A DNA stretch of 6,466 nt, from positions 1 through 6,466 of the forward strand of contig JAFTAC010000646.1 of the NCBI GenBank assembly GCA_017458805.1. The letters run 5' to 3'. The DNA is from Victivallales bacterium (lineage in GTDB: Bacteria; Verrucomicrobiota; Lentisphaeria; Oligosphaerales; Oligosphaeraceae). The position numbers and the translations under genes were made by a program. Under the pieces are notes generated by a model. That model searched no databases. It was given only the letters and a program-made list of their open reading frames with translations, and was not told where the DNA came from. Positions within the stretch are counted from its first letter, which is position 1. Each line of letters opens with the position of its first letter. Of the stretch, positions 4,359-6,466 are shown piece by piece.

Positions 4359-6466
4359 TTACAGTCCCATCTTGGCGCCGCGTTCCAGCTCACCGAGGGT
4401 GCGGTTGGTGGCGGGGGTGTAGCCCTTGAGAGGCATGATGCGCTCGTGGATGGTATCGAGAATCCAGCTGGGCTGCGGGAAGTATTCCTTCTCGTGCTCG
4501 GCGGCGGGGCTGACCCAGTTGTGGGAGCCGACGACGGCGGGCGGCGCATCCAGGTAGTCGAAGGTGAACTGCGTCAGGTTGGCGGCGATGTTGTGCATCG
4601 CGTTGCCGCGCTCAACGGCCTCGTTGATGAGGACGACCTTGCCTGTCTTCTTGACGGAGGCGATCAGCTTGTCGTAGTTCAGCGGGTTCAGGCTGCGAAG
4701 GTCGATGACTTCGGCGCTGAGACCATACTTCTCCTCCAGTTCCTTGGCGGCGTCGAGGGCGACGTAGAGGGCGGGGCCAAAGGTGATCAGAGTGATGTCC
4801 TTGCCTTCCTTCTTCACATCGGGCTCGCCAATCGGAATCTCGTAGTAGCCTTCCGGCACGCCCTCCTTGTGGAAGAGCTCGCCCTTTCCGTAGAGCTTCT
4901 GGCTCTCCAGGAAGATGACGGGGTCGGTGCCCACAAGGGCGCTGTTCAGCAGACCCTTGGCGTCATACGGCGTGACGGGATAGACGATCTTCAGGCCAGG
5001 AATGTGGTTCATCAGAGCGGACCAGTCCTGAGAGTGCTGCGCACCATACTTGAAGCCGACGGAGATGCGCAGGACGACGGGCATCTTCAGCACGCCGCCA
5101 GACATCGCCTGCCACTTGGAAAGCTGGTTGAAGACTTCATCGCCAGAGCGGCCCAGGAAGTCGCAGTACATCAGTTCGGCCACTGCACGGCCACCGCACA
5201 GCGCATAGCCGACGGCTGCGCCGACGATACCAGCTTCCGCGATGGGGCTGTTGAAGAGGCGCTTGTAGGGGATGAGCTCGGTCAGGCCGCGGTAGCACGC
5301 GAACGCGCCGCCCCAGTCACGGTTCTCTTCGCCAAAGGCAACCATGGTGGGATCGATGAGGTAGCGGTGCGCCATCGCCTCGAAGACGGCGTCCGTGAAG
5401 GTGTAGGCAACCATCTTGGAGTAGGGCTTGCCGTTCTCGTCGATGCCGTAGCGTTTCTTCTTCTGGATGCGCTGGTACTGCTCGTTGTCCTCCAGCTTCT
5501 GCAGGACTTCAGGCTCGCGGTCGGCGAACTTCTCGACCTTCTGGTTGCTGAAGGTAACGGTTTCGATGTACTTGGAATCAGCGGTCTCGTAGGGGGAGAT
5601 GGCGGGGTCGATGGCCAGCTTGAACATGTCGAAAACCAGCCCCTGCACCTGCTCACGGGTCTTGTCGAGCGTGGCGGCATCCGCCAGCTTGTTGTTGACC
5701 AGGTATTGATAGAAGGTGCCCTTGCAGTCGGCGTTGACGGCGCACTTGCCGCCGACGGCGTCGGCCTCGAAGAAGCGCTCCAGCTCTTCCTTCGTGCGGT
5801 AGCTGGACGCATCGGACGGAGAGTGGCCGCCCAGGCGGTAGGTGACGACATCGAGCATGGCAGGGCCCTTGCCTTCCATCAGGATGGCCTTCTTGCGGGC
5901 AACGGCGTCAATGACAGCCAGCGGGTTGTAGCCGTTGACGCGCTCGGAGTGCATCTCTTCGGGGTTGACGCCCGCGCCAATACGCGCCATGAACTTGTAG
6001 CCCATGGTCTCGCCGTTGGTCTGGCCGCCCATGCCGTACTGGTTGTTGAAGCAGTTGAAGAGGATGGGGAGTCCAGTGCCCTTGCCGTTGTCCCACAGCT
6101 CGCGGTACTGGTCCATCGCGGAGAACATCAGGCCTTCCCACACGGGGCCGCAGGCGAAGGAGGCATCACCGATGTTGCAGACCACGATGCCCTTCTCGCC
6201 ATTGACGCGCTTGAAGAGGGCCGCGCCGGGGGCGACGGAGCCCGAGCCGCCGACGATGGCGTTGTTGGGATAGATGCCGAAGGGGGTGAAGAAGCAGTGC
6301 ATGGAGCCGCCCCAGCCCTTGTTGAAGCCCGTGGTGCGGGCGAAGATTTCAGCATAGGCGCCGTAGATGAGGAAGTGGCGTGCCAGTTCCTTGACATCCT
6401 TGCAGCCACACTTCTCGACGACCTTCAGGGTGGCGCCGCCGAAGAAGTTCTCCATAATGTCCATCA
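4359..6466 (-). CDS. Fused alpha/beta E1 component of a ThDP-dependent 2-oxoacid or acetoin dehydrogenase (5' end missing)
   Basis: This protein carries the E1 alpha and beta halves in one chain and should decarboxylate a 2-oxoacid (or cleave acetoin) with thiamine diphosphate, passing the acyl group to an E2 lipoyl domain. The visible part has 701 codons from an ATG at 6462-6464. The reading frame stays open to the window edge. About 60-90 residues of a normal alpha N-terminus are absent, so this ATG is probably internal. Alpha half: GGSMH (52-56), the ThDP/Mg site GDAS (99-102) to NNQYGMG (140-146), and the loop GHSPSDASSYR (213-223). A linker of mixed helix lies at about 280-350. Beta half: GEENRDWGGAF (378-388), SPIAEAG (406-412, probable catalytic E410), and GAQHSQDW (474-481, H477). 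The C-terminal part, about 555-660, looks like a transketolase C-terminal domain. Substrate (pyruvate, branched-chain or acetoin) cannot be fixed, and no E2 or E3 gene is in view. The stop is followed by a hairpin and a terminator. Confidence 0.93.
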   Translation of the reverse strand, partial: MDIMENFFGGATLKVVEKCGCKDVKELARHFLIYGAYAEIFARTTGFNKGWGGSMHCFFTPFGIYPNNAIVGGSGSVAPGAALFKRVNGEKGIVVCNIGDASFACGPVWEGLMFSAMDQYRELWDNGKGTGLPILFNCFNNQYGMGGQTNGETMGYKFMARIGAGVNPEEMHSERVNGYNPLAVIDAVARKKAILMEGKGPAMLDVVTYRLGGHSPSDASSYRTKEELERFFEADAVGGKCAVNADCKGTFYQYLVNNKLADAATLDKTREQVQGLVFDMFKLAIDPAISPYETADSKYIETVTFSNQKVEKFADREPEVLQKLEDNEQYQRIQKKKRYGIDENGKPYSKMVAYTFTDAVFEAMAHRYLIDPTMVAFGEENRDWGGAFACYRGLTELIPYKRLFNSPIAEAGIVGAAVGYALCGGRAVAELMYCDFLGRSGDEVFNQLSKWQAMSGGVLKMPVVLRISVGFKYGAQHSQDWSALMNHIPGLKIVYPVTPYDAKGLLNSALVGTDPVIFLESQKLYGKGELFHKEGVPEGYYEIPIGEPDVKKEGKDITLITFGPALYVALDAAKELEEKYGLSAEVIDLRSLNPLNYDKLIASVKKTGKVVLINEAVERGNAMHNIAANLTQFTFDYLDAPPAVVGSHNWVSPAAEHEKEYFPQPSWILDTIHERIMPLKGYTPATNRTLGELERGAKMGL

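Noticed and set aside
38..6466. A defence, CRISPR or biosynthetic gene system
   Set aside because: All four genes have ordinary housekeeping or signalling identities, are separated by terminator, gaps or own promoters, and show no shared theme.

Overview
This window carries four protein genes, all on the minus strand and all facing the left end. In their own 5'->3' order they are: a 5'-truncated fused alpha/beta E1 subunit of a thiamine-diphosphate 2-oxoacid (or acetoin) dehydrogenase (4359-6466); a small HD-domain phosphohydrolase (3731-4279); an O-acetylhomoserine sulfhydrylase, metY (2169-3431); and a membrane-anchored Hanks-type Ser/Thr protein kinase (38-1666). No tRNA, rRNA, CRISPR array or transposase gene is visible.

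The organism is a bacterium with fairly GC-rich genes (metY and E1 clearly so, the kinase less) and AT-richer gaps. The single-chain E1, the eukaryote-like kinase with an outer sensor-like domain, and the structured palindromic gaps would fit a member of the PVC group such as Lentisphaerota, Kiritimatiellota or Verrucomicrobiota. This is an inference from gene style only, and no marker gene settles it.

The genes look like separate transcription units rather than an operon. E1 ends in two stacked hairpins, the second a convincing intrinsic terminator only 9 bases before the HD start codon. The HD gene is followed by about 300 bases that hold a coding-like remnant, a possible weak promoter, and a nested hairpin in the metY leader that can partly mask the metY ribosome binding site. 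After metY come about 500 bases of unusual DNA: a pseudoknot-like set of repeats at the metY stop, an 82-bp imperfect palindrome, a 113-bp element with perfect 16-bp inverted ends enclosing two more hairpins, and a near-consensus sigma70-type promoter for the kinase. The left edge holds a 7-bp tandem repeat just past the kinase stop.

The encoded functions are mostly ordinary: carbon metabolism, sulfur amino-acid synthesis, nucleotide-type hydrolysis and signalling. They do not form an obvious single pathway. The least explained parts are the nested palindromes at 1889-2104, the outer domain of the kinase and the metY leader. I do not see strong evidence for a new multi-gene system.
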